From Daphnia carinata (taxonomy: Eukaryota; Arthropoda; Branchiopoda; Diplostraca; Daphniidae): a stretch of DNA of 64,000 nt. The stretch is taken from positions 4,808,501-4,872,500 of the forward strand of contig NC_081331.1 of NCBI RefSeq assembly GCF_022539665.2, written 5' to 3'. Shown one piece after another: positions 26,665 through 43,300 of this stretch. Within the stretch, counting starts at the first letter, position 1, and each line of letters starts with the position of its first letter. The notes under the pieces are model-generated. The model was not told the origin of the DNA. It ran no database searches and saw nothing but the letters and a program-made list of their open reading frames with translations. The position numbers were made by a program, and so were the translations under genes.

Positions 26665-29346
26665 CTATAGGAACAGGACATCTCTTCCTTCCGTTTCGCA
26701 TCCACAAACACACATCGTCCGACTGACCGCTCGGACCACTTATTTTATTTCTTATTCGTTCCCCTCTCTTTTTATCTTTTATTTTTTTTGAAAAGCTTCT
26801 TCTTCTTCTTTCCATACCAACTGCCTAATTAGTCCGGTGCTTCCCGTGTAATTGAGGGGGGAGGGGGGACCCAGCCCCGGACGCCAACACACCAGACCGG
26901 AACCGGCCAGTCGATACATTCGCCCAATTAACGTCGCAGGGCCCTGCCATTTTTGTTTTGTTTTCGTAAGGGGAATGTCTGTTTTTCTCACTTTTTCTTT
27001 TTTTGAACATTCGAGGTGAGTTTTTAATGTCCAGAAACAAAAAGAGACTCGCAGCAGCTTGCACGATAATTGCAAGCAGGAAGGAAATCTGAGAAGAGGC
27101 GGAAGGTTCGAAAACTAGTCCAAACGCACAACAACAACAAAAATGGCAGTGGGTGAAAATGAGGTGATCAAATCGTTGACAAACGACGTCGGCATTTGTT
27201 TGTGGAATTGCATAAACGACGATGCGGAACCTTCCTATTTCTAATTCTGTACGATATTCAAATAGTACGTAAACAGCGTCATTGTCAGTTTCCGAGATAC
27301 GCAAAAAATACGATTGAATGCAATACCAAGAATAAATTTTTGTTTTCAAATAGACAATTGAAAGAGAATCAACAATTTGAATTTGGTTTGTTTCGATTGT
27401 TTGCCCCAATCCGAAACCATTCCGTTTCGGTATGAAACTCGAAAGATGGAAACAAACACTTCCAATAATGCCATCGGTTATGGTTTTTTCCTTTTACGTA
27501 CTGAAATACCTTGTCCACCCACACCTTCTCTTGCAGTTGCCATCTTTATTTGGCATCATTTGAACGATTCCATTCAATGGGGAGAAAAACCCAGAAATGA
27601 ATAAAGAAAACGGCCAGTTCATTGTCTGTGAGAACACAACGCCTGAGCTTTTTTTTTTTTGCCATTTTCTAAACAGAAGGGTCCGCGGATGGTAATTACG
27701 TATTTTTTTAAGTGTCTTGTGTAAAACACGTGCAATTGCATCTGTAGCTTTTTGACCCTGCCATTTAAACTGCGTGTGGATCACGATCCATTTTTTTTTT
27801 TTTGTTTCACATTCTTTTTTTTTTCGCTACGAATGTCGTCTGGTCGTTAATCGCCAAACATCGCTTCTCATACCTCAAAAAAAAACAAATGACTCACGAA
27901 ACAAAAAAAAGAAGTGCCGATGTGTTTCACGCCTTTGGTCACAATGCCCGATTATTTTAAGAAAAAGGGTCGCTTAAACAAGAAGGAGATGGAAAAAAAA
28001 AAACACACACACACACTTTTCATTCCTGTCAGCTCTTTTACCTTTTATTTTTTTTTGTCTTCTTCCTATCCGGTTTTCGTCTGCTAATAACTTCTTTATG
28101 GCTAATGTGTGAGAAAGATCTCTTTTCCTGTCGCACACACACGCAGTCTTGACTAAGGAGGGACGCAGAAAGATAGTCATATATCTAAAGAAAAAGGAAA
28201 AAAACTAAAAGTCCGCCATTATGAATATTATTGTCGTTTGCTACGTTTGAAAACAAAAGCTATTTGCATGTCCTCCTCGTCCCACCAAAAAAAGAAGAAG
28301 TCGATATCACACAACGTTTGGAAGGACGAAAATGAACTGATAAACCAAATAGGTAGCCAGTCGTTTCAAAAATATTCATAGCTCTTTTAAAAAAAAAAAA
28401 AGCTTCTAGCGGTCGATAAAAGTCAATGCAAAAAAAAAGGTGAAGTAGACCACCGGGATCACAAGTTAAAATCTCATTGGCACGTCATTCCTTCATCGTT
28501 AGCATCCCTGAAAGTGCAATTCTTTTTTTCTTTTTTTCTTTTATTAGATCATTCAAAATGAAGATGAAGGGAAAAAAAAAAAAGAATATCAATTTGAGAG
28601 ATGCTAATGTGTACAAGGTACGACGTTTGATGGGTCAAACAAAAACTATGTGCGCAGATACGAAACGTAACGCATCCTACGTTTCACCTTTCTGTCAGCG
28701 ACAAGGTGACGTCATAAATTTCGGGAGTCATAAATGTGCGCACGGTATTTCAAAAAAAAAAGGAGTTCAAATAAAAAAAACAAAACATTTCATTTCAAAA
28801 AGAAAAAGATAGGAGACGACAAAGATCATCAATCCTTTTTTTTTTTGTTTTACGTTTCCAGCCTAAGTGAAAAAAAAAAAAAAAACTCGGGCGGGATCAC
28901 GCCGACATCCGACTGGCAATTGGACTCTAATGCGCTGCGTGATTTCCTCCCGCGTAACGTGCACCCCTTTCCACATCCAACAATCAAACGTAACATCCAC
29001 GTTATTTTCATCCCTTTGTTTTATTTTATTTTTTTTTTTCGTCATCATAATCAGTAGAGACATCCTGTGTCGTAAACAAAAACGCAACGACATCAAAACT
29101 TGTTTTTTGTCGCGTGTTCTTTATCCTCTTCTCGATAACTATAATCGCTAACGGGCGGGCGCTGATGATTCGCCACGGGGGTCGCCCGGGTCACGCCGAC
29201 AATAGCATCACGCCCCGAGTTAAATCACGTCAGACGCTGAAAATCACTTGATGTTTTAAAATTATTATTATTTAAAAAAACGGAACCGAAGTAAATCACC
29301 GACCGGAAAGTATTCTTTTAAGAAAAAATGAAATACAATAACGTAC

Positions 29347-29389
29347 AGAATACAAACAACAAGAAAACGCAGGTGGTTGTTTGTATTCT
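29347..29389. repeat. Perfect 14-bp inverted repeat, 15-nt loop
   Basis: AGAATACAAACAAC (29347-29360) is exactly complementary to GTTGTTTGTATTCT (29376-29389). The loop is 15 bases. Confidence 0.85.
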
Positions 29390-29599
29390 TATTTTCATAA
29401 AAAAAAAAATTTTATGTCAGCCCTCGCCCTAAAAAGAAGGCCAGAACATAATAGAGGAATGACGTCAAACAACGTCAGGGAAGTAAGCTTTGATTCAAAG
29501 TTCATTCACTCCCCTCTTTGCAGAGTGACTTCCAAAATAAAAAAGACGCGTCTAACAAGACGGAAGATTCAAACAATAGCAAAAAAAAAAAGCAGCAAT

Positions 29600-32500
29600 G
29601 CTTTTTAATCATTTTTTTTTTTTTAAATAAAAAAACAAATGGACATGGCTCGTGTCATTTTAACGAGTGTACCGAGTACGTGTGTGTTTTCTGACAAAAG
29701 GAGGAAAGACGCAATCTTTGTGTGTGTGTGTGTGTGCGGCTATAATGAAGACGCCCTAACCCCCGGCCGATTTCGGACGTCAAAGCGCAACGTCGTTCAG
29801 CTCGGCCGCTGTCATATCTCGAATTCTCGAAAAAAAAAAAAAAAAGAAATTTCAGAGACGACGAATAGAACAGGTGCACACAAAACCAACACAGGAAGTT
29901 TGGGCCACCCCCTTCTATCTTGTCCTCTATCATTTCCCCCTTTCTACCTTTACGTATCTACCTCTCGTTCTATTTCGGCCATGGCACGAGTCTCTTTCGA
30001 ACGTCAAGACCAAAAAAATGTCATCCATCCTCGAGTTCCGCTTCTTTACGTCATCCCCCCCTTCGACGTACGTGACCGTCGTTTTCGGTCTATTTTTTAT
30101 ATCGTGTGCCTCATCTAAAAGAAAAAACAAATTCTTTTCCCAAATAATTTCAGAGAGAGAAACTTTCCAACAAAACAGAAGGAGGGGGGAAAAAAACAAG
30201 ATAGATAAATAAAAATGGCCATCGCAAGGTCGTCCGCTTTGAAGCGCGGCGTTCACCGGATGGCGAAAGAAGCGGATTTCTCTTGATAACGCAACATGCA
30301 ACGACGCTGGCCACCGAACGACGGCTGCCTGGCGTCTTACATTTAATGGCCAAAGTTTGGACATGGCTATGTTTATCTTTTCCCTTCATTTTTGTTTCTT
30401 AAAAAAAAAAAAAAAAAAAAAAAAAACCACCACCACCTACGAACAAAAAAAAAAGACAAAGTCCAACTGACCGCAGCCACAAAACTTGGCGATTGAATAA
30501 CAGCCGAAAAAGAAAAAAAAAGAATAACGTAAGAACCCTGGCACTTTTGGGGGTCTGCTCGCCATATGAGATCCTTTCTTTTTGTACCAGCAGCACCTTG
30601 ACGCGGAGCAACAAGAGTCGCTATACCTGTTGGTGTACCTGATCCCCCCCTAACTTTACATGCCCTCGCCTGCTCTTTAACAACTGTAATGACGGGGGGA
30701 AGACTCATAGGTAACGATGCCCTGCAACTCTTCTGCGGTCAGTGGTGGCGGCAAGTTTTCCTCTTTTTTTTAAGGTACTGACCTTTAAACCTCTGGTTGG
30801 TTGGCGCGTGCCAGGCTCCTTATTTTGTTTTTATTTGTTTCCTACTGTCCTCTCCATCTGCCGCTCTGACCGCAACCTACCCTTTTAAAGGTTTTTCCCC
30901 TTAACCTACCTCTACGTAGGATAGAATAAACACATTTTCGAAAGAGATAAACGATTTCGCTTGGGAAAAATCATCTGCCCAAATGCGAGAATATACGGAA
31001 GAAAACGATGGGAGAGAAAAAGAAAAAAGGAGAAGCGCAGAGGCTTTGCGGCGGAAATGCCACAGATGGGAACTCGTGATTGTCCCCTCCCCTTCATTTT
31101 TAAAGATCGTGAATCAAATAAAACCAAAAGAAAAATACGCGAGAGAAAAAGGGACGGAGGATAGTTAAGACGTAAAAAAAAAAAAAAGAATGATCGCACT
31201 GCCAAGGACCTACAGCTACTAAACTGGGCCAAAGATGGACAGCCGATGCGCCGATAGAGCGGCAATTCACGTTCAAGACTTTCTCGAAATACTCTAGACA
31301 TTCTCGCATGACAAGATTTGTCCTTCTTTTCTATTTTTTTCCTCCCCCTTCTCTCTGAGAAAATGATATCAATCGTTTCACATTGCTTATCATGATTGTC
31401 CTGTTAACGACAGGAGATTGGGAATAGACGAACGTATCGCAATGCGATTTAGTATGACGTCATATTTCAGGTTTTTGAAAAAAAAAAAAGAAAAGAAAAC
31501 GGCTGCGGGGCTTTTTAGAGGCAAAATTATCTGGTCCACGGTTAATCGGTGGTTTCAAAAAATAAAATGCATTATCGGACAACTGCAGCGAGCCCCAAGT
31601 CGGCGTCCAAAGGGTCAAGAAAAAGCAGGTGTTGGGAGCACGCGCTGCTAATATTGTGACAGACGGGCAGCTGCCTTTTTCTTTTTTCTCCTCGATTTTC
31701 CGGGGTGGACGTATATTCTTCGAATTTATCATAAACATAGACTGTATGTCATTTTACTTCAACTCGGTTCTAAATTAAAAAAAAAAAAAAAGCTCTTTCC
31801 CTGAAGGCATCAATTTCGAACCCGCAATTAAGCGCCGCGCTCACGCCAGCCGCTTCCAGGTACGGCACCACATCCATCGATCCAGATGGCCGAGCTGCAA
31901 ATGTGGGACGTGACTAGCAAGTTATCCTTTCTGTTTTCAAACATGGAACGCTTTTGCTTTTTTTTTTTTTCGAAGGAGCGAGAGGCGCTAGTTGCGACAA
32001 ACCACCAATGAATGTAGTAAAGACGTCAAACAGCGCTGAAACAAAGACGGATGAGATGACGCAAACGCAATGACGCACACGGTGAAACAAAAGTGTCGGA
32101 CGCACTACGAGGGGATCTATGTTCATCGAGCTTAGCATTAGTTCGCCATCCTTGCAACATGAAAAGCACCGGAGAACAGAGAACCCAACTAAATTTTTGT
32201 TTTTGTTTGAATAATGGATCTTCAACGGTTCGATACAATGGCCAGCAAGAAGAAGTTTCGAAAAAACAAGAGAAAACGTTCTATAGAAAAAGACGGCGGG
32301 AGAGACGAGATACGCAGCTGTACAAAAAAGTCTTTTTTGAAATTTTTTTTGGAGTGAAAGAAGCAAAAAAAGAATACGAGAGGCGCCGACGAGAGTGAGA
32401 AACAGAGAATCTTGAAAATTATTCCTTCACGAAAAAAAAGTTACAACAACAAACGACACGGTTGGCAGAACTCGTTCAACTGCTTGCGATGACTCCCGAA

Positions 32501-33950
32501 ATAAGAAATCAAAGTTGCCATCCTAGACTCGCGTTGACAAAAGCTCTCGGAATTTACACCGTCTCCTCCTCCTCCTCTAGAAAGAGCTACACTTGGAAAA
32601 CAAAACAAAGCAAAAAAAAACCATCTCAACGAAGAAGAAAAGGAAGAATGAAAAGAAGGAGATGAAGAAGGTTGGAAGCGGACAAAGCGAACGGAGGAAA
32701 GAATACCTTTAGCACCTGTCTTTGGTTACGGGAGCGCAGACGATAACAATACAAGAAATTCGAAACTCGGTAGCCTCTTTGTCAGTAGTTAGTGACTGTA
32801 ACTGAGTCGGGACTGTTGCCATTGTTTCACGCGAACAACTGACCATCAAATAAATGGCAGTAAACGGACACTCTTTCGCCTGCCTATACCTGCGCTTGTC
32901 CAGATACTCGTCTTCTTTTTCTCTTTATTCTCCCCTAAATTCAGATGGAAAACAAAAAAAAAAAAAAAAAAATCCTATGAATAAATTCAATGCCATCTCA
33001 TTCCGAGTTTCTTGCTTTAGCATTTGGCTGCTGACGTCACCGCACAGATTGAATTACCCCACGCTCGAGCAGCAATAATCAACATCGGGTATTGTTATAC
33101 AAAGACGGGGCAAAAGACTATTCTGATGAGCTACAATACGTTCAGTAGGAAACAAAGCGATCGACAACATTCGTCACGGAAAAAAAAGGAACAGGCTAAA
33201 GAAATAAATAAAAAAAAAAATGGCATGTACGTCAATGACGTCGGTTGAAAATAATTTGGAATATTTTTAGATGGAAACGGGCCTGCCGTGTGTTCAGTGT
33301 AAAAAGACAATAGCCGGAGCAACTGGGCTTGCAATTGAATTATGACTAATAAAACAATTTGAGCGCTTTCGATTAAAAAACAAAACTTCAACCGTGTTCT
33401 TTCTTTCTTTTTTTCCCCCTTTTTCTTTCTCGTTTGTCGTGTGATTCCCATAACGAAAAGAACAAGAAAGCGAAAGAAAGCTTAAAAGGGACCTTTTAAG
33501 CCTCTATCGTCTTCTTAGATACACGAAAAACGTTCAGCTCAATGGAAGCGAACTCGGATTGTTCTAGCCAGGTTTCTCTTTCTCACTCTATCCATCTCAC
33601 TTCGGCCGTCGGTGCCGAAATAAAGATTGACGTAACCGTGAGAAACCAGGTGGGAAAACAGCTTTCTTTTCTGCCTCTCTACCTTTCTAGCTCTTTTCTC
33701 CCTGAAAAAAAAAAAACAACGTGTACACAAGGAAAAAAAAAACATCCCTAAAACCATTTCCTTGCCAAAAATAAATACACAAAAGAAGAAGAAAAAAGAA
33801 ATTCAAATAGAATCCAACGGAATAAAAGTTAAGGAAAGAAAAAAATAGAGTGACGTCGTCGTGTTCTTTAAAAAAATGTTTGAAAAAAAAAAGCTTTCAA
33901 AACCCGAAAATATGATCATAATTTAAGAGAGCACAGTTAGTTCATTCTCA
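29600..33950. repeat. Low-complexity tract, segment 7, ending near 34 kb
   Basis: A/T runs continue (30402-30426 A, 31778-31791 A, 32949-32971 A), with (GT)n at 29717-29736 and a palindrome at 33480-33501. A GC-rich stretch at 31793-31908 on minus follows an acceptor-like CATTTGCAG and has a donor-like GTGAGC, but no family is recognisable. Homopolymer density drops sharply after about 33.9 kb. Confidence 0.6.
33480..33501. repeat. 10-bp palindrome with 2-nt centre
   Basis: GCTTAAAAGG and CCTTTTAAGC are perfectly complementary around a GA centre. Confidence 0.8.
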
Positions 33951-34364
33951 AGCGGTAGAAAGAGGGCACGGACACAAAATGGGAACCCCTTTTTTTAAAG
34001 TTTTGGAAACGCTTGGCGTAACTTGATGACAACAGAGGTCGGCAACCGTTGCATATTGATGCTTTCATTTGAAGGGTTTACCCGGCCATTCAGCAGCAAG
34101 GTAAAGGCCGCGCGCAGTTAGGTGTGGACGACCGCTACGTACCACTCCAGTGAACTCGATAATTTTTCTTTCTTTCATTTTTGTGCCGACACCAAAATCA
34201 TCACAAGGCTGTTTTTTCTTAGGAGCTACTTGAGACTTCTGATTATTCCGGAAACCAGAAATCTTTTTTTTTTAACTTCATCGAACAAGTTTGTAACAAC
34301 AACAAAATGGAGGGCTACGTCGGACCTATTTGCTGAGAAGAAGAGATATAATGCTTTGTCTAAA

Positions 34365-34583
34365 ATACCTTATTGTTGGCGACATCTGGTCCACCCGATG
34401 ACAATTCATTTTTCCCCCTGGTCTCGGCGTAATTCTGAGTTCGTTTCTGGCCGATGTAGTGCGACAGTCGAAATGGGTCTAATTTCTTTTTGATATCACA
34501 ATAAAATTTTCCAGCCCAGTTAGATCCCGCAGTGCCGCATAGATCGGTAGTGTCCACCCACTAGTTCTCGCCATTCGATAACT
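34365..34583 (-). pseudogene. Degenerate copy of MELK exon 11
   Basis: The minus strand aligns by eye with MELK exon 11 (37,260-37,464) over its whole length. Both start after a splice acceptor, both encode GENxWxDT... or DENRWMDT... followed by G-x-AGS, then a KKLDPFR / RGLDRVR stretch, and both finish in a block ending ...V-x-N-K-V with an AAxAAGGTA-type exon edge. The copy has an in-frame TAG just before the conserved WVDT. It has also lost the FGSIERGLD signature, reading FYCDIKKKLD instead. It sits about 2 kb beyond the MELK stop codon in the same orientation. It is best explained as the remnant of a partial tandem duplication. I could not align the other MELK exons nearby. Confidence 0.6.
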
Positions 34584-35208
34584 GGAAAGAGGAACAAAAT
34601 ATAAGAACAAAAATACGTTAAGATAAACAGAAATATCCTGGAGCTCTTTTTTTTTTCACCGAGAAAAAAATTCACAAGATGACGGACGACACGTATTAAC
34701 AATTTGACAGGTTCATTTTACGGTTGTAGGCACACGCCCTCAGCCAATAAACTCAGAATGTCTGAAGGCACATGGTGGCATCGATATGTCAATTATAGTG
34801 AGGTGGTCGTGCAGAGGGAACATCTTTGAGATTGCACGGGAGAGTTACTCTATCGAAATGGTGAGAACTTGGAGTCGTCTAGAACGCTGCTCACCAAGTG
34901 GGACGGAAAGAGCTCTGATTACTCAACTAAGCAATTTGACTGAGTTATATGAGGTATCATTTCGACTTAAACGAAATTCTCAAACAAGGGCTAGTTTTTG
35001 GATTAACTGGAACAGTTTGTAAAACCTGTAAGAAGGTCAGGAGACTCACGTCACATGTCTCTCCATTAATAGGAAGGTATCATACAGTGGAGTTACGGTC
35101 TACTGGTATTGCTTGTTTCAGGACAACGCAATGCAAAGCATTGCTTTTACGAAGTGTCATGGCCACGGCTTCTGACGTGTTAAAGTTCAATCTGGGCACA
35201 TACACTCT

Positions 35209-35242
35209 CTTGACACATAACTTGAGTTAGTTATGTGTCAAG
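35209..35242. repeat. Perfect 14-bp inverted repeat, 6-nt loop
   Basis: CTTGACACATAACT (35209-35222) is exactly complementary to AGTTATGTGTCAAG (35229-35242) around TGAGTT. The stem is too short for a canonical miRNA precursor. It is unexplained by any gene nearby. Confidence 0.85.
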
Positions 35243-36228
35243 AAACATTGAAGGGATAAGTAGTACTAACTGGCATGATCACACAATTTTTGAGTTTCTA
35301 ATTGGGACTTGTTTCCATTATGCAAGCATGTTAACTCTGCTTAACACGTTGAACTCTGTTTTAATGATCAGTAATATATTAGTTGAGATTTCTTGTGTGA
35401 CGATGTAGAAATTCTGTAAAAAATTCAGATTCATCCTTTTACATGGAATTGGCCAATGTTTTCTGCTCCCTTTTTGGAGGCTTATTTTAATTTTTTTTTA
35501 TCCGTGTTATAAGCCACTAATGGTAAACTATAAAAATGCCAAAATGAACTGTCCCGAATAGCCACCATCACTCATAGCTACCAAGTTTAACACCCTCTGT
35601 AGAAATGACACAAATTATTCACCTTTTAAAAGATAGATGGTTATAAAAGGCCTTACGATGGAACAAATTTAAGATTATTTCGAGCTCACGTGGCCAGGTT
35701 TCCTGTTAGCAGAAAAGACTTTGGTTTTTTTTTTTGCTAGTTCTAATCTTTGGAAGAAAATGGAGAGGCAAAGTTTTTTTATAACGCTGAGTTGGGCAAA
35801 TTACATCCTCGTCTTTTACATTATAAGGATGTTAAAAAGTAAATTACCTGTAGTCGTAGACGTGCTGTACATGGGCTATTTCAAACCTTTATCACGTTTG
35901 GCTCTAATTTGAATAAAATCTTTTTGAAAAAGACCTTCGCCATCTAGCGTAAATACAATAGACAATTTTAACGCGACCTCTCTAGTTGTTTTTTTAAGTT
36001 TCACTAACTCTTCACACGGTTTGAAAGATGCATCTAACCAAAAACACTAGCTAATAACACAACAAACGAGCAAAATGGATATGGTATGCAATCTGATAGA
36101 GTATAATAATATATTGAGCATCACTGTAGAGCGACAAAAGTCAGCGCATAAAAGTAAAAAACTAATGACATATTATCCAATCCCGCAAGTACTTATGGTA
36201 TGTTTTCTAAATGTTGGCTTTCGCTGCA

Positions 36229-36234
36229 TTTATT
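36229..36234 (-). promoter_or_regulatory. Possible polyadenylation signal of MELK
   Basis: AATAAA on the minus strand, about 395 bases past the MELK stop codon. It is the clearest candidate in the 3' region, but no cleavage site can be confirmed from sequence. Confidence 0.35.
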
Positions 36235-36628
36235 ATCGTCATGAAGAAAAAAAACGTTCGAAGGTAAGAGATAAATGAAATGTAAGTAATGCTTAATGTA
36301 CACGGTACCACGTTAACACGACCCATGAAACTCGTCCATGAATTCAAATCAGTACCATTTTTACCCATCACCTTCCTATCGACCAAACGGTTACATGCTA
36401 AAATTGGAATCACAAGTGTGGGCAATATTATGGCATTTGAGGAAACGGGGGAAAAGAGTTTTTTTTAAGTAAAAAAAAGAACATCAATTTGGAAAATTTA
36501 AAATCGTTAAAGGCAAGACGAGAGAATCAATCGTACGTTGACCATCTAAAAATGCAAATCAACACATGGGGTAGCATAATAGTATTTCATGCAATTGCAT
36601 ATTACTACCGTTTTGTTTGATGGCATTA

Positions 36629-40344
<3,716 letters not shown>

Positions 40345-42734
40345 TTACACAACCCCAGGCCTAGCAGACGCTGCATCCAAATAACTGACGATAGAGTTAA
40401 CGGCAGAAAGAGGGTTGCCATTGGGGAGTTTGTGTACTGTAACCTCCCATTTGTTCCCCACTTGACACGATGTGATCTGAACACGGTTTTTGAATTCTAG
40501 CTTTGCCAACAACTTTCCTGCATTACGCTTCTCTTTTTCATTCAAACTGACCCGGACGCGACGGTGCATGCGTTTGCCGTCGCGGCTAAGGTGGTTGATA
40601 TCAACGTAAGATACAGCGCAAGGTACAACTTTGGGAGCAACGAAAATTTTCTCTTTCAGTACATTATTAGAAATTTGGGAATTTGGCTCTTCTTTTGCAG
40701 GGTTTTTTCTTGATTCAGCCTTTTTTTGAAAGGTGATCAGCTTTTTGAATCTATTTTTTGCTTCCTTGGTGTCCCCGTTCCCTGAAAACTCAACTATCAT
40801 CCGACCTTTCTTTGGTTGCTTCCGCCAAAATATTTCTATATGTTTCAGTTCACGAAAGATTGTGTTTCTTGCTGCTTGCAATGCACCTTCGCTCGGTTGA
40901 CGATCAAGTGGCAAGGTATAAGTTTGGCGTCCCCCTTTTCTAGGGGACTGGGATTGCATATTGTTCCCAACGACCCAAATTTCCTTGCGATCTTCACTAA
41001 TCGAAATGGAAGATTTGCCATCACTGGTGACGCTATTAAGGAATTGTCGTGGATTCGTATAAGAGAAAATGGTAGGGTAGGCAGGTAGATACTTGCTCCA
41101 GCGTTTTTCGGGACAATCGTGGACTAGGTGACCACGACCTACAATAATTTAAAAAGAATGGATACTGAAAAGTCTCATACAGTGCTTTACGACGTATACC
41201 TGCGCAATTACAGCAGAACAACTGATTGCTAGGCTTTAAAACGTTTCCTGTGTTATTTGGTTCTTCAGATTGATTCGAGATTGTTGAATGGTAGCGCCTC
41301 CACAGATCGGGGCAGCGCTGAGTGACATGCTTAGAACGACAGATCATACAAATAATATTTTGCTCTCGACGACATTCAGGACAGCACTCAACAAGAATTT
41401 TGCTTGGCCGGCCACACTGTGATGAAAAATAAGTCAATAATTACAAAGCAGACGTTGAAGTATTCGGAAATTGCATGACTTACACCCAAACACATTTTAT
41501 TTGGACATGCAAATTGCTTGTGTCCAAGCAAGCCGCATATACCACAACTAATGATTTTCCTAGGATCTCTGCAGTCCTTAGTGAGATGATCCCACTGACT
41601 ACAGTTAGTGCATCGCGTTTTGGCACTCTTTCCAAAGTAACGATTTCTCTGCAAGTCGCTTCCACGACGATCTTCGATATCCAAATGCCACTTGACGTTT
41701 TTCGGAAGAGATTTTAAGATTGCTTCCAAATCTCTATCAGACCCATCTCTATCGTAGAACTTTATCATTTCTGGTGTCCATTTTTCACTAGAATACTTTT
41801 GCCAATTCAAACCAGAGCTAGATGAATTGATGCAAGTGTCTAGAGTGCTTCCAGTATTAGGTGAATTGACATTCAACTTAATATCAACTTTATCATAGCC
41901 AATTTTGGGTAGTTTCATGACTTCAATTTCAGAGTCAGATGAATCTGTTGTTGAGCTTGGTGATAAATCTGGGGATGAATCCACATACATACATGAAGGG
42001 CCTGGAAGGGGGTTAAGCACTGTAACAGAACTGTCAGATTCACTGCCTTCAGCTGATGATGCACTGGAATCAACAGGTAAGGAGATTGAAGCAATTTGTG
42101 GTCCTCTTTCAATGCCTAATGGTAAAGGAAAAACTCTTTTTGTGTCATTATGTTTGGAAGATTTGTCGATGGAGACATATTTTGAATCTTCGTCATCCGA
42201 AAGAGTAATGACCTCAAACGGTTTTCTTTTCAATTGACTTGGCCTACAGCTTTCTTCTATTATCAACCTTTGAGAAAATGGATTCCTTTTCTTAAAGGAA
42301 GTTAAAGGTTGTTCTTTAGGATTTATATTCCTTAAGAAATCTTGTGTTTTATTTCGGCTTGTCACTTTTGTTTTCTCCATGCATTCTAAATGCTTTTTTG
42401 ATTGTTCATAACCTATATTGGATAGTAAACTTACTGGTGGAATACATACAAAATTGGCTGGCTTTGACTGCTCTTCATTTTGACTTTCTGGACTACTGTG
42501 GCCTTCTTCAGATTTGGGATAGTTCCTACCATCATCAGGCACAGCAGCTTGTGTATGTAAAGAATTGTTTGTGTAATTTGTGGGATTAAGGCAACATTCT
42601 TCTTCATTTGATGCATGATGAAGCATCCCATACAAAGCAATTTCTAAATCTTCTAGAGCTTCTGAATCTAATTCATCTATACTATGGTAATCTGAAGGCA
42701 TACTGAAATTTGCTCCGTTCATTTCCATTTCCAT
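40345..42734 (-). CDS. ZCCHC7: ZCCHC7: CCHC zinc-knuckle RNA-surveillance protein
   Basis: Homologue of animal ZCCHC7 and yeast Air1/Air2, the zinc-knuckle subunits of the nuclear TRAMP poly(A)-polymerase/exosome-cofactor complex, acting in nucleus and nucleolus. Coding exons (minus): 42734-41484, 41416-41200, 41138-40345, with GT-AG junctions in phase, giving 753 aa. The N-terminal roughly 320 residues are acidic, Ser-rich and probably disordered. Then come five CCHC knuckles: CTNCSQWDHLTKDC, CGICGLLGHKQFAC, the CGRPSKILVECCPEC stretch, CMICRSKHVTQRC followed by the family-typical PDLWRRYH, and, spanning the last junction, CCNCAGRGHLVHDC. The C-terminal roughly 220 residues are basic and I recognise no domain there. 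The start chosen is the ATG of MEMEMNGANF, preceded by an intron (42770-42826) in the 5' UTR. MELK lies downstream on the same strand with its own promoter region. Confidence 0.9.
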
Positions 42735-43300
42735 TGAACCAAAACTTCCAACGATGTAATCGAACCTGGACACAAAAGCTTCTTGGTAAGTTTGTTGGTT
42801 GTTCTAATAATAATTAATGCACTCACTTTTTATTTATTGAGTATCAACTGGCATAATAACGATGAAACTTTTCCCGTATGAAAGGAGGAATTCACGTGGC
42901 AATAAGGAAACAAGTACACTACATGAGAAACTTTTACAACGAGCAGACGACAAAAATCATGTTGAATATGCCAACATTGCCACTTGTTAAAAATTGAACT
43001 TTTATATTTATTTAAAAAGAGTTGTAAACATAAGATATAATACGAAAAGCAAGTTTTTTTTTTAAACATGCTTTTATCGAATCCAATGTGAAGGAAATGA
43101 AAATGAATCAAGATTTACAGTCACGAGTATTAAAAGAAGCAATTATTTATCTATATTATCACTAAAGGTATAATAGCGTGAACCATTTGGGAAAGCGCTA
43201 GGGCTACTTTCTACAGCAAATCGACGAAACCCCCTGCTCGACTCGACATTGTAAACGTCAAGAAAATTAATTAAAACAATATTTTACATGTTTTTTGCAC
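42735..43300. other. ZCCHC7 5' UTR/promoter region, divergent from the next gene
   Basis: A minus-strand donor (GTGAGTGC) at about 42,826 and an acceptor at about 42,772 mark a 5' UTR intron of ZCCHC7, so its non-coding first exon lies above 42,827. The rest is A/T-rich with no gene recognised. It separates ZCCHC7 from the plus-strand gene at 43,491. Confidence 0.5.

Larger units (their letters stand above)
25200..29600. repeat. Low-complexity tract, segment 6; no gene seen
   Basis: Includes (GT)n at 25215-25232, a C run near 26340-26358 followed within about 20 bases by an A run (26379-26403), (CA)n at 26641-26664 and short (CA)n near 28000. The longest frame (26825-27409, minus, 194 codons) has no domain, no splice context and a composition like its surroundings, so it is not called. 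A 14-bp perfect hairpin is at 29347-29389. Confidence 0.6.
33950..36228. other. Intergenic, ordinary complexity
   Basis: Between the low-complexity tract and the 3' end of MELK. It contains the decayed MELK exon copy at 34,365-34,583 and a perfect hairpin at 35,209-35,242. Small open frames at 34,786-35,230 and 35,721-35,912 (+) show no recognisable domain, start context or splice pattern. I see no gene. Confidence 0.55.

Noticed and set aside
26825-27409. 194-codon minus-strand frame
   Set aside because: No domain, no start or splice context, composition like its surroundings; probably chance.
31800-31860. tRNA-like GGTTCGAA motif on minus
   Set aside because: B-box only partly matches and no A box or acceptor stem can be folded; likewise GGTTCGAGTC near 47,709.
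1-34000. Poly-A tails as evidence of retroposons
   Set aside because: Runs occur on both strands at high density without upstream LINE/SINE bodies or flanking target-site duplications.
41905-42237. Plus-strand 110-codon frame over ZCCHC7
   Set aside because: Antisense shadow of the Ser/Asp-rich N-terminal exon of ZCCHC7.
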